Shown piece by piece: positions 1-7,669 of a stretch of DNA of 64,000 nt. Both the position numbers and the translations under genes were made by a program. The notes beneath the pieces were generated by a model, which saw only the letters and a list, made by a program, of their open reading frames with translations, searched no databases and was not told where the DNA came from. The DNA comes from Oxalobacter formigenes (lineage in GTDB: Bacteria > Pseudomonadota > Gammaproteobacteria > Burkholderiales > Burkholderiaceae_D). Position 1 is the first letter of the stretch, and every line of letters begins with the position of its first letter. Location of the stretch: NCBI RefSeq assembly GCF_027158485.1, contig NZ_JAMKYJ010000006.1. One strand, given 5' to 3'.

Positions 1-25
1 GAAAACCAGGAACCTAAAAAGGAAT

Positions 26-253
26 ATGATGACTGAATATTCGCATATGATCCATGAGGGACTGGAGGTCAGCATCAATGCCCTCGTCCAGTCGATCAAC
101 GGGCTCATGAACCGGGAACAGAATCTGCGGGAAAATGGATTGTCGGACAAGGCTGAACGAGTTCATGCAACGATTGAACGTCTTTATGTTTTACGTAACG
201 AACTCATTCTTATTTTCAATGAACAAAAAAAGGAACGGACGGACTTTGTCTGA
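26..253 (+). CDS. Small hypothetical protein, helical
   Basis: This 75-residue protein is charged and has no Cys; I do not recognise a family. It reads as two helices (roughly residues 8-35 and 40-70) with heptad-like hydrophobics, so a small coiled-coil or helical hairpin is likely. There is no signal peptide or membrane segment. AAGGA lies just before two adjacent ATG codons (26 and 29), so either could be used. The stop is followed by non-coding sequence, and nothing upstream is visible because the window starts here. Confidence 0.55.
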   Translation: MMTEYSHMIHEGLEVSINALVQSINGLMNREQNLRENGLSDKAERVHATIERLYVLRNELILIFNEQKKERTDFV

Positions 254-646
254 CGCCGTTTTTTCCTGAATTACGGTAAAGGCGAATCTCTTCGTCTGTT
301 CCTCCCGGGACCTGCCATCTGGCAGGTCTTCTTATATGGAGAATGACCTTGGTTACATTCTTGAGTTTGTCCACTTTCCTTGTGGACAAGCTTGTGCAAA
401 AACGATGTATGGCACTCATAACGCCTTGATATTGAATCCTGTTTGAAAATATGCCTGTTTTTCGGGCAGGCTGTTTCATATTTTTTCCGGTACAGACAAT
501 TATCGATGCATAAATATTGTCTCTGAAAGCTCAGCCATTATCTTGTTGTCTGACCAAACTCAATGCCGGTTTTCACTCTCACCTGACAATGCTCCTGTAT
601 AGGCTTCTTTTGGATTTGCCGATTTTATTTTTGTTTGAAAACCATT
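254..646. other. Intergenic region with one hairpin
   Basis: About 390 bases without a convincing gene. It holds the terminator-like hairpin at 309-328. The remainder is fairly T-rich and I see no further structure. Confidence 0.5.
309..328 (+). terminator. Hairpin, possible terminator
   Basis: Perfect 8-bp stem GACCTGCC/GGCAGGTC with an ATCT loop, followed by TTCTT. The T-run is short, so termination is plausible but not certain. It would end transcription of the small gene at 26-253. Confidence 0.5.
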
Positions 647-1687
647 ATGGACGTACTGGAAAACATCATTGTCGCCTCTCTGGCTATCGTAATGACCTCT
701 CTGATTGCGGTGCTGTATCATATACGGCAGCTCTATGCGACGGCGCCTGTCATGTTCCAGAAGAAGTCGGATAGCGGTTACGATTCTGTTTTCCAGATCG
801 TCGTGACAAACCGCGGCAATCAGGTTGAAGAAAATATCGAGCTTGAAATCGATCCTTCCATCACGTTCGAAATTGTCGCCGCCAGTGTTCCGGACGTGAC
901 GAAAGACGGATCGACCGTTCGCATCGAACGTATTCACCGTAAAAACGAAGTGATCGTTTTGATTTCCACCACCGAGATCCATTTCGGATCTGCCACAATC
1001 CTCTCTGTCTCGTCCAATAATGTCAGCGGTCGTGTTTGCAAGACCCCGAAAGATATCCCGTTCAATTATGGAATGACTTCGCTTGCAATCCTGCTCCTGC
1101 TCAGCGCATTTCCCGTCGGGTATTATATTTATCAGGTCGCCGGTTATGTCGGGGACAAGGTCGATGAGGAAAAACTGGCTCCCGTGACGAAGGAAGGCTG
1201 GAGCAACCTGGATGAATATCAGGAATCGGATTTGCGGAAAAGTTACAGTGATCAGGAATTTCCGGTCAGACTCTCGCAGGTCAAAAAGAAGCAGGATTAT
1301 GGCAACGATTCCGTTCCGGTTTCCCTGAAGGATGAATGGGACAATATCGATAAGGATAAAGATGCCCTTTTGCAGTATGAAATCAATAACAAGACAGCAG
1401 ACAATCTTGGCGTCATGGCTTACCGGCGAAACGGGAACGCAACGCGCCCCTATTTTGCTGAAGTCTCTCCGCTTTCGAAGGGCGTCATTATCGTTCCGGT
1501 AACAGGACAGACCGATTCCGGCAATGTACAGGTCGAGTTCCTTTTCCGGCTGAACGATGAATGGCTTGAGAAGATCGTTCATTCCATCGATGCACAAAAA
1601 TTGCAGGAAATGAAAAATGAGGACGCTTCAAAAACGGATGGAGGCCAATCGTTTAAGGCCAGAAAACTGGCCAGCCCCTCAAAATAA
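647..1687 (+). CDS. Two-helix membrane protein, unknown function
   Basis: The protein is 346 residues from the ATG at 647; a TTG four codons earlier is in frame. There is an N-terminal membrane segment (about residues 5-25, IIVASLAIVMTSLIAVLY) and a second near residues 145-165 (LAILLLLSAFPVGYYIYQVAG). Between them is a beta-rich stretch of about 110 residues, and after the second helix a charged, Lys/Asp-rich soluble domain of about 180 residues. The fold between the helices is unassigned; NRGN-QVEENIELEI resembles an Ig-like sheet edge. No clear ribosome site precedes either start. I do not recognise a family. Confidence 0.6.
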   Translation: MDVLENIIVASLAIVMTSLIAVLYHIRQLYATAPVMFQKKSDSGYDSVFQIVVTNRGNQVEENIELEIDPSITFEIVAASVPDVTKDGSTVRIERIHRKNEVIVLISTTEIHFGSATILSVSSNNVSGRVCKTPKDIPFNYGMTSLAILLLLSAFPVGYYIYQVAGYVGDKVDEEKLAPVTKEGWSNLDEYQESDLRKSYSDQEFPVRLSQVKKKQDYGNDSVPVSLKDEWDNIDKDKDALLQYEINNKTADNLGVMAYRRNGNATRPYFAEVSPLSKGVIIVPVTGQTDSGNVQVEFLFRLNDEWLEKIVHSIDAQKLQEMKNEDASKTDGGQSFKARKLASPSK

Positions 1688-1693
1688 GGGGCT
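1673..1693 (+). terminator. Terminator overlapping a stop codon
   Basis: AGCCCCT and AGGGGCT pair around the TAA stop of the upstream gene, followed by ATTGCTTTT. The stop codon sits in the loop, so the last codons form the left arm. Confidence 0.55.
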
Positions 1694-1756
1694 ATTGCTT
1701 TTCAGCAAGGGATGAATGATTCCGTTCTGGCCTTTCGGAATATTATCTGCACCTTT

Positions 1757-2338
1757 TCAGTGCGTATCCTGCATTTTTCCTGAAATGACCTCGAACATTT
1801 TCTGCATTTTCACGACGGTCTGGTTTTCGGGATCGATTCCGTATCGTCTGGCAATCCATGCCGGGTCGTTCCATGACAGCATGGTTCCATCCGGTGATTC
1901 CCATACGAGTATTTTGAGTGGCAGATCGAGTGCCGCTTCAGGGTTTTCCTGCATCAGGAAGGTTCCGACGGCCGGATTGCCGAAGGAAACGACTCGTGCC
2001 TCCTTCATGTCCAGCCCCACTGAAACGGCATTGGCTTTGTGATCGACTTTTGAAAAAACAGGAGCTTTCATGTTTTCGAGTGTCGAAAGCAGTTTGTTCC
2101 AGACTGAATCGACGTCGCCGGGTACTTTGCTGTGTATGATTCCATTTTCCATCTTTGCCATAGTTATCTCCTTGTGACTGCCGGACGCCGCGTTGACGGG
2201 AAACGCCTGAACGCATAACAGGATTCCGGTAACGAGCGCTTTTATGAGGCCTGTCGTCAGAAACGGCTTCAGGCATATTGAGACCGGATTTGTGTTCATT
2301 CGTTCACGGTAATCCCGGTTCGATTGATCGGCATTCAT
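1757..2338 (-). CDS. Exported DUF302-family protein
   Basis: 193 residues. A charged N-terminus is followed by a hydrophobic stretch ending AFPVNAASG (about residue 50), which reads as a signal peptide with an AxA-type site. The mature part matches the DUF302 pattern: a beta strand entering a helix with VDSVWNKLLSTLENM, then the paired Gly/Pro strand PAVGTFLMQENPEAALDLPLKILVWE. DUF302 is a small alpha/beta fold, often periplasmic, of uncertain function. GGAG lies ten bases before the chosen ATG; a second ATG 13 codons later is possible. The gene is convergent with the membrane protein at 647-1687. Confidence 0.7.
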   Translation of the reverse strand: MNADQSNRDYRERMNTNPVSICLKPFLTTGLIKALVTGILLCVQAFPVNAASGSHKEITMAKMENGIIHSKVPGDVDSVWNKLLSTLENMKAPVFSKVDHKANAVSVGLDMKEARVVSFGNPAVGTFLMQENPEAALDLPLKILVWESPDGTMLSWNDPAWIARRYGIDPENQTVVKMQKMFEVISGKMQDTH

Positions 2339-2495
2339 GTCGTTTCTCCATATCGTGTGGCTTCAGAAAATATTTTCGTACGGTCAAAGCATTCGGGCTT
2401 GTCCGGTATGACGGTATTGTCTGAAAAATGGCGCTTCTTTATTGACGGACCCAACGATATAATACGCCACACTATCCATTACTGTTTTTCTGAAG

Positions 2496-3026
2496 ATGAA
2501 TAAAATCCACCGTTTTTTCCTTTTCGCTCTGATGCTCCTGTTTTCAGCCCATTTACAGGCTCAAACCGTTATCGAAAGCGCTTTTTCGCCTGATGACCGG
2601 GCACAGGAACTGATTTTGAAAGTGATCGATTCGTCCCGGGAAAACCTGCGTCTTGCCGCGTATTCGTTCACTTCTCCGGTCATCATGAAAAGGCTTCTGG
2701 CCGCCAAAAAACGCGGGGTGGACGTAAAGATTATCGTCGATGAAAAGGGCAACCGTTCCAAAGCCAGCAAGGCAGCCATGAATCTGATGGTCAATGCAGA
2801 CATTCCATTAAGAACCGTTTCCAGTTACCGGATTCATCACGATAAATATATTGTTGTGGATGGAAAGAATGTCGAAACAGGCAGCTTCAATTACAGCCAG
2901 TCGGCCGCCAGAAATAACAGTGAAAACGTACTGGTGATCTGGAACAATCCGCAAATCGCCAGCCGTTACCTGTCGCACTGGGAATCCCGCTGGAATCAGG
3001 GTACCGATTGGAAATCGGAGTATTAG
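2496..3026 (+). CDS. Secreted single-HKD phospholipase D-type nuclease
   Basis: 176 residues beginning with a clear signal peptide (RFFLFALMLLFSAHLQAQT, cleavage near residue 23). The body is one PLD domain: the HKD motif is HHDKYIVVDGKNVETGSFNYS (His, Lys and the downstream GSFNxS), near residues 112-135, as in the Nuc/PLDc_2 family of EDTA-resistant endonucleases. Nuc enzymes work as homodimers, each chain giving one HKD, and this length (about 155 mature residues) fits that. It should act in the periplasm or outside the cell as a non-specific nuclease. A 'defence' role is not supported by neighbours. Confidence 0.85.
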   Translation: MNKIHRFFLFALMLLFSAHLQAQTVIESAFSPDDRAQELILKVIDSSRENLRLAAYSFTSPVIMKRLLAAKKRGVDVKIIVDEKGNRSKASKAAMNLMVNADIPLRTVSSYRIHHDKYIVVDGKNVETGSFNYSQSAARNNSENVLVIWNNPQIASRYLSHWESRWNQGTDWKSEY

Positions 3027-3052
3027 TCTTTTTTTGCTCCAGAATAAAAAAA

Positions 3053-3074
3053 GGGCCGGCTTTATGTCGGCCTT
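3053..3074 (+). terminator. Possible terminator after the PLD nuclease
   Basis: GGCCG and CGGCC pair around a short loop about 30 bases after the nuclease stop. It is preceded by an A-run and followed by TTGTT, so it is weak in the plus direction and better in the minus direction. Confidence 0.4.
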
Positions 3075-3244
3075 GTTCACAGGGATTGAACAAAAAAATA
3101 CTCTGGTTTGGGAAAAGATTTGACCTTATAGTTGACGCAAAAAGCGTGCCATTTTTTTACGATACGATGAACGCTTTGCCCTGATCTGACCGGCAGATTG
3201 CCCCTGTTGGCGACAGAGCGACCCTGAATCCGGCTAAAGACCGT

Positions 3245-3427
3245 TTACAAGTTATTTTCAGGATCTTTCCGGTTGACGCCTTTCACCGGTTTTCCAGTGA
3301 AATCGTTTCCTGCCTTGTCCATATCGTGAATATCCGTGCCGACCAGCTCAGGTATTTTCTTTTCGATGTTATAAACGGACGATTTGGAGAATCGGACGGT
3401 TTTGTCGAGTTCTTCAATGATCGTCAT
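3245..3427 (-). CDS. Small hypothetical protein coupled to the upstream gene
   Basis: 60 residues, charged, no membrane segment and no recognised family. Its ATG overlaps the stop of the gene upstream (ATGA at 3424-3427), a sign of translational coupling. That overlap is also the best evidence that the upstream gene is read in the frame that ends at 3424 (see the next entry). Confidence 0.5.
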   Translation of the reverse strand: MTIIEELDKTVRFSKSSVYNIEKKIPELVGTDIHDMDKAGNDFTGKPVKGVNRKDPENNL

Positions 3428-3956
3428 GCCGGTTCTGTCTGTTTTTGCCGGTTTTCCAGTTCATCTGTCAGGTTGATCACGTTCCGTATGCTGTCCTGAA
3501 CCGAAGCGATTTTATAAATTCGATTCCAAAAACGGGAACCGGATTCGCCGACTGTCCGGCAGACCGGAGAGGCTGGTTTTTCAGGAAACCGTCGGATTCT
3601 TTCAGCCGCTTGCGATGCGCGTCCATTCTGATCAGGTTTTCCAGTTCGATCTCGTTTTCAAACCTGAACCCGTTGAGACAGTTCAGAAAGACCTGCATGG
3701 TCGAATAAAGCGATTTGAGCTGCAATACCATTCCGACAGCGGTCATGCGGGACACGAACATGGCCTCTTCCCTTCTTTTGCGATCGTCCGGCTCCGCCAG
3801 CCAGGGTGAGACGGCGGCCGCCCCCATTGTCCCGATAGCGGTGGTCATCGACCAGTCCATAGCGTATGCGGGATTGCGCCAGTAGAACCCGATAGCGGTG
3901 AAAATCCAGCCGGCCAGTACGGCAAAGAGCGCATATTTGTATAAATTGTTATGCAT
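3424..3956 (-). pseudogene. Small membrane protein with an apparent frameshift
   Basis: From the ATG at 3956 the reading frame gives a membrane segment (YALFAVLAGWIFTAIGFYW) followed by a helical region, and would stop at 3477 after a low-quality tail. The tail in the shifted frame reads as good protein (NRIYKIASVQDSIRNVINL, then TDELENRQKQTEPA) and stops exactly in an ATGA overlap with the next gene. The span is 533 bases, not a multiple of three. I read this as a frameshift somewhere between about 3500 and 3600, either a real mutation, a programmed shift or a sequence error. No family is recognised. No good ribosome site precedes the ATG. Confidence 0.5.
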
Positions 3957-4121
3957 GGGAAGGGAATGATTTTGTTTTCCTTTTTTCACTCTGGCCGTAT
4001 CCCGTGAAATGAATCCGATTTTCGTCAAGATTTTCGTGACTAATTCTTCTTGCAAGGCTTTGAAACGAAACGAAGCATCTTGCCGGCGTGTCCAAATTTC
4101 AAACAGACGATGGGATGAAAA

Positions 4122-4541
4122 ATGGCGTCGGTCAATAAAATCATTCTGCTTGGAACCGTCACGACAGCGCCTGATTTTCGGGTACTGTCGGGAGGCTCCA
4201 TGATGGTCAGCCTTCAAATGGAAACGACTGTCGGGGAAGAGACAGAATCGCATGATGTGACGTTTTACGGGCGGCTGGCTGAAATTGTCATGCAATACGT
4301 TGCCGAGGGATCCGTGATTTTTGTCGAGGGGAAAATCCGGTCGAGACAATACAGGGATAAAAATGGCGTCGAGCGGCTCGTAACGGACATTGTGTCGCAA
4401 AAAATGCAGATGTTCGGACGGAAAAAAGATATCGTTTCCGACACGGACGATCTTTTTTCAAAAGACAATCCCTATAAAAAAGCCAGGGAAGGCAGGGGCG
4501 ATCCCCCCGACTTGTCCAGATTCGAATATGACGACTGGTAA
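4122..4541 (+). CDS. Single-stranded DNA-binding protein with atypical tail
   Basis: 139 residues. The OB-fold core (residues 1-105) matches bacterial SSB: MASVNKIILLGTVTTAPDFR, then WHD-type strand ESHDVTFYGRLAEIV and the GSVIFVEGKIRSRQYRDKNGVER segment. SSB normally ends in an acidic tip DDDIPF that recruits partners; here the tail is short (about 35 residues) and ends FEYDDW. It is therefore probably a second, specialised SSB and not the housekeeping copy. It stands 86 bases before ku, in the same direction, suggesting a shared role at DNA ends. The start is the ATG of the conserved N-terminus. Confidence 0.85.
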   Translation: MASVNKIILLGTVTTAPDFRVLSGGSMMVSLQMETTVGEETESHDVTFYGRLAEIVMQYVAEGSVIFVEGKIRSRQYRDKNGVERLVTDIVSQKMQMFGRKKDIVSDTDDLFSKDNPYKKAREGRGDPPDLSRFEYDDW

Positions 4542-4627
4542 TACACTGTTTCAAACAGGGATTTCAGTCGAAACTTTCATGACGATTATCTCTCTATAGG
4601 AATTCCAGGTATTTTAGTGAGGCGATC

Positions 4628-5416
4628 ATGCCCGTTGCCCAGAAAAGCGCCATTTCCTTTGCATTGGTTCACATCCCGGTTGAACTGTTTTTGGCTACGC
4701 AGGATAACGATATTCATTTCAACCAGTTGACCGGCGACATGAAGCGGGTTCGATATCGTAAAACCGATGGTGCCGGTCATGAATTGAAAAATGAAGATAT
4801 CGTGCGGGGCTTCCAGTACGAAAAAGACCGTTACGTCATTGTCACGGATGACGATATCGAAAAAATCAAGACCGAGAAGGATAACAGTATCGATATTCTG
4901 CTTTTTACGGATCTGTCGTCGATTCCGACGGTTTATTTCAACAAGTCTTACTACTGTGTGAGCGGGAAAGGCAGTGAAAAAGCGTTTGAACTCCTCCAGC
5001 GCGCCATGAAAGACACCGGAAAGGTGGCTATCGGCAAGACCGTTATCGGAACGAAAGAAACGATGCTGGCGCTGGTTCCGGAAAAGGACGGGATATTGCT
5101 CCAGACGCTTTATTTTCATGACGAAATCCGGGAAATCCCGAAAGAACGGGCTCACCCTCCCCTTGATAAACAGGAACTTGATATGGCGAGGCGCCTGATC
5201 GGATCGATGGAAAGCCCGTTCGAGCCGGAAAAGTATCACGATGAATACCAGATGCGTCTGAAAGCGATGATCGAAGACAAGATTGAGGGCAAGGAAGTGG
5301 TGGCCGCCAAACCGGTAAAATCAGGTAACGTGATCGACCTGATGGATGCCTTGAAAGCCAGTCTGGAACAAAACAAGCCGAAAAAAAGCCGTCCGGCACA
5401 ACGCAAAGCCGGATGA
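4628..5416 (+). CDS. ku: Ku, non-homologous end-joining DNA-end protein
   Basis: 262 residues, usual for bacterial Ku. The start MPVAQKSAISFALVHIPVEL and FNQLTGDMKRVRYRKTD, then VRGFQYEKDRYVIVTDDDIE and PVYF/VYFNKSYYC are hallmarks of the Ku beta-barrel core. It forms a homodimeric ring on broken DNA ends and recruits the ATP ligase. The last 40 residues are Lys-rich (KPKKSRPAQRKAG), as expected for the basic extension that binds DNA or ligase. GAGG precedes the ATG. The next two genes follow closely, so ku, the small gene and the ligase are very likely one operon. Confidence 0.93.
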   Translation: MPVAQKSAISFALVHIPVELFLATQDNDIHFNQLTGDMKRVRYRKTDGAGHELKNEDIVRGFQYEKDRYVIVTDDDIEKIKTEKDNSIDILLFTDLSSIPTVYFNKSYYCVSGKGSEKAFELLQRAMKDTGKVAIGKTVIGTKETMLALVPEKDGILLQTLYFHDEIREIPKERAHPPLDKQELDMARRLIGSMESPFEPEKYHDEYQMRLKAMIEDKIEGKEVVAAKPVKSGNVIDLMDALKASLEQNKPKKSRPAQRKAG

Positions 5417-5442
5417 TGCCTTTTTGATGAAAGGAGTGTGTT

Positions 5443-5646
5443 ATGCCTCTGCCAGCCCCGAAAAAGAATGAAAAGAAACAGGAATTCATATCCCGTTGCA
5501 TCAAGGAAATGACGCTGGATGAGTCCGAACGTTTTCCGACACGGTCCCAACGTGCGGCCATCTGTTATTCGCAGTGGGGTGAAACACCCGAAGAACGTCG
5601 CCAGTACGCGGCGGCCAGAAAGAAAAAACCGTCTCCGAAAGCTTGA
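5443..5646 (+). CDS. Small basic protein between ku and the ligase
   Basis: 67 residues, very basic at both ends. The centre holds EFISRCIKEMTLDESERFPTRSQRAAICYSQW-like sequence; the Cys, Phe-Pro and R-x-A-x-C-Y-S-x-W pattern resembles a short motif found in phage head-maturation and minor-head proteins. AAGGAG lies eight bases before the ATG. The stop overlaps an in-frame TTG of the ligase, so it is co-translated with it. Function is unknown; a DNA-binding accessory of the end-joining set is an inference from position only. Confidence 0.7.
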   Translation: MPLPAPKKNEKKQEFISRCIKEMTLDESERFPTRSQRAAICYSQWGETPEERRQYAAARKKKPSPKA

Positions 5647-5657
5647 AAAGGCTGAAA

Positions 5658-6614
5658 ATGGACATGTTCGACTCACGATCTGCTGTCCCCATGCTGATCG
5701 GGGTCGAAAGCGGGCCTTTTGACGATGAGGCCTGGATTTATGAACTGAAACTGGACGGCGAACGGACACTGGCCTATCTGGACAGGAATGGCACTTTACT
5801 GGTCAACAAGCGTTCTGTCAGGCTGCTTGCCAAATTCCCCGAACTGGCTACCCTGAATGACTCTGTTTCCCGACGGTGCATTCTGGACGGCGAACTGATC
5901 ATCGTCGATGAAAACGGGCATCCGGATTTCGAGGAAGTGAAACGCCGGTCCCTAATGACCCGGACAATGGCGATTGAACGGGCCGCAGCCATGCGGCCTG
6001 TCGTTTTCGTCGCTTTTGACATCCTTTACGATACGGACAGGGAAATCATTCACCTTCCCCTGATGGAACGGAAAGCCATTCTTGCCGATGTAGTCCGGGA
6101 CAATGCGCAAATGTCCGTCGCACGATATGTTTCAACGCAGGGAATCGCTTTTTACGATTTGGCGAAAGAAAGGCGTCTGGAAGGCATTATCGCCAAACGC
6201 AAGGACAGTCTCTATTCGCCCGGCAAACGGACGAAAGACTGGGTCAAGATCAAGAACCTGATGGACGACGATTACATTATCTGTGGTTATGTTTCCAATG
6301 CTGAATACGTTGTCAGTCTGGTATTGGGACAATATGACCGTTCCGGACGGATTATCTACAAGGGACGTGTGACCCTGGGAAAAGCGTCTGAAGATTTCGC
6401 GCTGATCGAAAAACAGCCGAAAGTGAAGTCCTGGCCTTTTCCTGAAAAGCCGCCCGCGTATGTCGACAATGCCACCTGGATCCGTCCGAAACTGGTTTGC
6501 AAGGTCGCTTTCATGGCGCGAAACCATAACGGCCTGATGCGGCAGCCGGTATACAGGGGCTTGCGGCCGGACAAGACTGCCAAAGAAACCCGTGAACCGG
6601 AAATCATGGACTGA
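5658..6614 (+). CDS. ligD: ATP-dependent DNA ligase (LigD ligase domain only)
   Basis: 318 residues from the ATG at 5658, which has AAGG six bases upstream; a TTG at 5643 is an alternative. The adenylation motif ELKLDGER places the catalytic Lys at residue 31. Motif III/IIIa (FVAFDILY), motif IV (LEGIIAKR) and motif V (DWVKIK) follow, then an OB-fold C-terminal domain ending near GLRPDK. It lacks the phosphoesterase and primase/polymerase domains of full LigD, so it can seal but not process ends. With Ku it forms a minimal end-joining pair. Confidence 0.9.
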   Translation: MDMFDSRSAVPMLIGVESGPFDDEAWIYELKLDGERTLAYLDRNGTLLVNKRSVRLLAKFPELATLNDSVSRRCILDGELIIVDENGHPDFEEVKRRSLMTRTMAIERAAAMRPVVFVAFDILYDTDREIIHLPLMERKAILADVVRDNAQMSVARYVSTQGIAFYDLAKERRLEGIIAKRKDSLYSPGKRTKDWVKIKNLMDDDYIICGYVSNAEYVVSLVLGQYDRSGRIIYKGRVTLGKASEDFALIEKQPKVKSWPFPEKPPAYVDNATWIRPKLVCKVAFMARNHNGLMRQPVYRGLRPDKTAKETREPEIMD

Positions 6615-6737
6615 TCCACTTTCTTTACAGTCTTGACCTTTCTATGCAGTGTTGGAAAAACTGCCAGAAAGCCTGAAGCGGCGAAACCCGTTCAAATTCG
6701 TCAGGAAATGAAGTAAAATTGCCAGCTCTGGTCGTTA

Positions 6738-6824
6738 GCGAGGGTGGCGAAATTGGTAGACGCACCAGGTTTAGGTCCTGACGCCAGTGATGGTGTAGGG
6801 GTTCGAGTCCCCTCCCTCGCACCA
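6738..6824 (+). tRNA. tRNA-Leu (anticodon TAG)
   Basis: 87 bases with CCA encoded. Acceptor arms GCGAGGG and CCCTCGC pair fully; the D arm has GGTAGACGC, the anticodon loop is TTTAGGT giving TAG, there is a long variable arm as in Leu tRNAs, and the T arm is GGGGTTCGAGTCCCC. No integrase or attachment duplicate is visible nearby. Confidence 0.95.
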
Positions 6825-7028
6825 TTAAGCTATTGATTTTAAATGGCTTTTCAAAAAATAATGTCAAAAAAAGACCTGAAACAGGCATAAAAATGACATG
6901 GTTTGCCAGTATTTTGTCTGCCTCTTTATCCTTTATCCCATCCTTCTTCAGACCCTTACCATAAACAGGGTGACCACCCGGTTCGGGATGTCAAAATAGA
7001 CGATTCAGCAGTCAATCATTTCCGTTCA

Positions 7029-7583
7029 TCAGCCATCAATCCCGACGGCTTCTCCCATAACGACGTAACGGTTCACTACTGAAATGACGTAAAATTTATT
7101 GGCTTCCGTGGTCAAATCGCCAATCAGTTTGTGACTTGTCTGAATATCGATTTCAACCGGCGTGTTTCCGGTCGAAAAATATATGCTCGATTCGAGATGG
7201 CCGTCAGGCAGCGATGTCACGATGACTTTCTTTACTTCCCCTAACTGGTAAACCCTGTTTTCTTCGACAACTACGACGCTTTGTCCACTACCGCCATTTT
7301 CCGGTACCGTACCAGTAATGGTGACGACTTCGGGAACCGTTCTGAATCGGTCAGGATTCGCTGCATCATAAGGTGTATAACCCAGTGCGTCGATGATGTC
7401 TGCCGGGGACATGGACAAATCGATGCCCAGCGCTTCCCTTGCGGCTGCCTTGTCATCGCTGTCCGTGCCAAGTAAAGCTGACAGATAATCTCTCAGTTCA
7501 CCTAGCGCGGCTTTCATCTCTCTGGTACTGGTTTTGGGTGTCTTGCTGCCGTCAAGCAGGGATTTTTCCGGTAATTTCGTCAT
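7029..7583 (-). CDS. Short tail-fibre-type protein, N-terminal collar module
   Basis: 184 residues. The first 60 residues (MTKLPEKSLLDGSKTPKTST, then EMKAALGELRDYLSALLGTD and AAREALGIDL) are the same module that opens the proteins at 31646-32788 and 40683-41840. The rest is a beta-rich C-terminal domain without the collar region of those genes. GGAG lies eight bases before the ATG at 7583. The gene follows the LRR gene after 86 bases, which contain a terminator-like hairpin, so it is probably its distal operon partner. No phage structural genes are near. Likely an orphan tail-fibre or adhesin-like protein; the ligand is unknown. Confidence 0.7.
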   Translation of the reverse strand: MTKLPEKSLLDGSKTPKTSTREMKAALGELRDYLSALLGTDSDDKAAAREALGIDLSMSPADIIDALGYTPYDAANPDRFRTVPEVVTITGTVPENGGSGQSVVVVEENRVYQLGEVKKVIVTSLPDGHLESSIYFSTGNTPVEIDIQTSHKLIGDLTTEANKFYVISVVNRYVVMGEAVGIDG

Positions 7584-7602
7584 TGTTTTCTCCATAAAAA
7601 AA

Positions 7603-7618
7603 CCTCCGCGGAGGGAGG
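7603..7618 (-). promoter_or_regulatory. Terminator-like hairpin abutting the ribosome site
   Basis: On the minus strand a CCTCCGCGGAGG palindrome is followed by seven T residues and then ATGGAGAAAACA leading into the start codon at 7583. This is the same arrangement as at 9348, 31414, 32809 and 40639. Confidence 0.6.
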
Positions 7619-7669
7619 CTGGTCGTTTGAATGTGAATTGTCTTTTTGTGGCGGTTTGTGAAACGTTCG

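Noticed and set aside
560..1597. Minus frame of 345 codons opposite the two-helix membrane protein
   Set aside because: The plus frame has clear membrane segments and a terminator at its stop; the minus frame shows no family.
6738..7030. tRNA-Leu as a phage or island attachment site
   Set aside because: No integrase and no duplicate of the tRNA 3' end is visible within the window.
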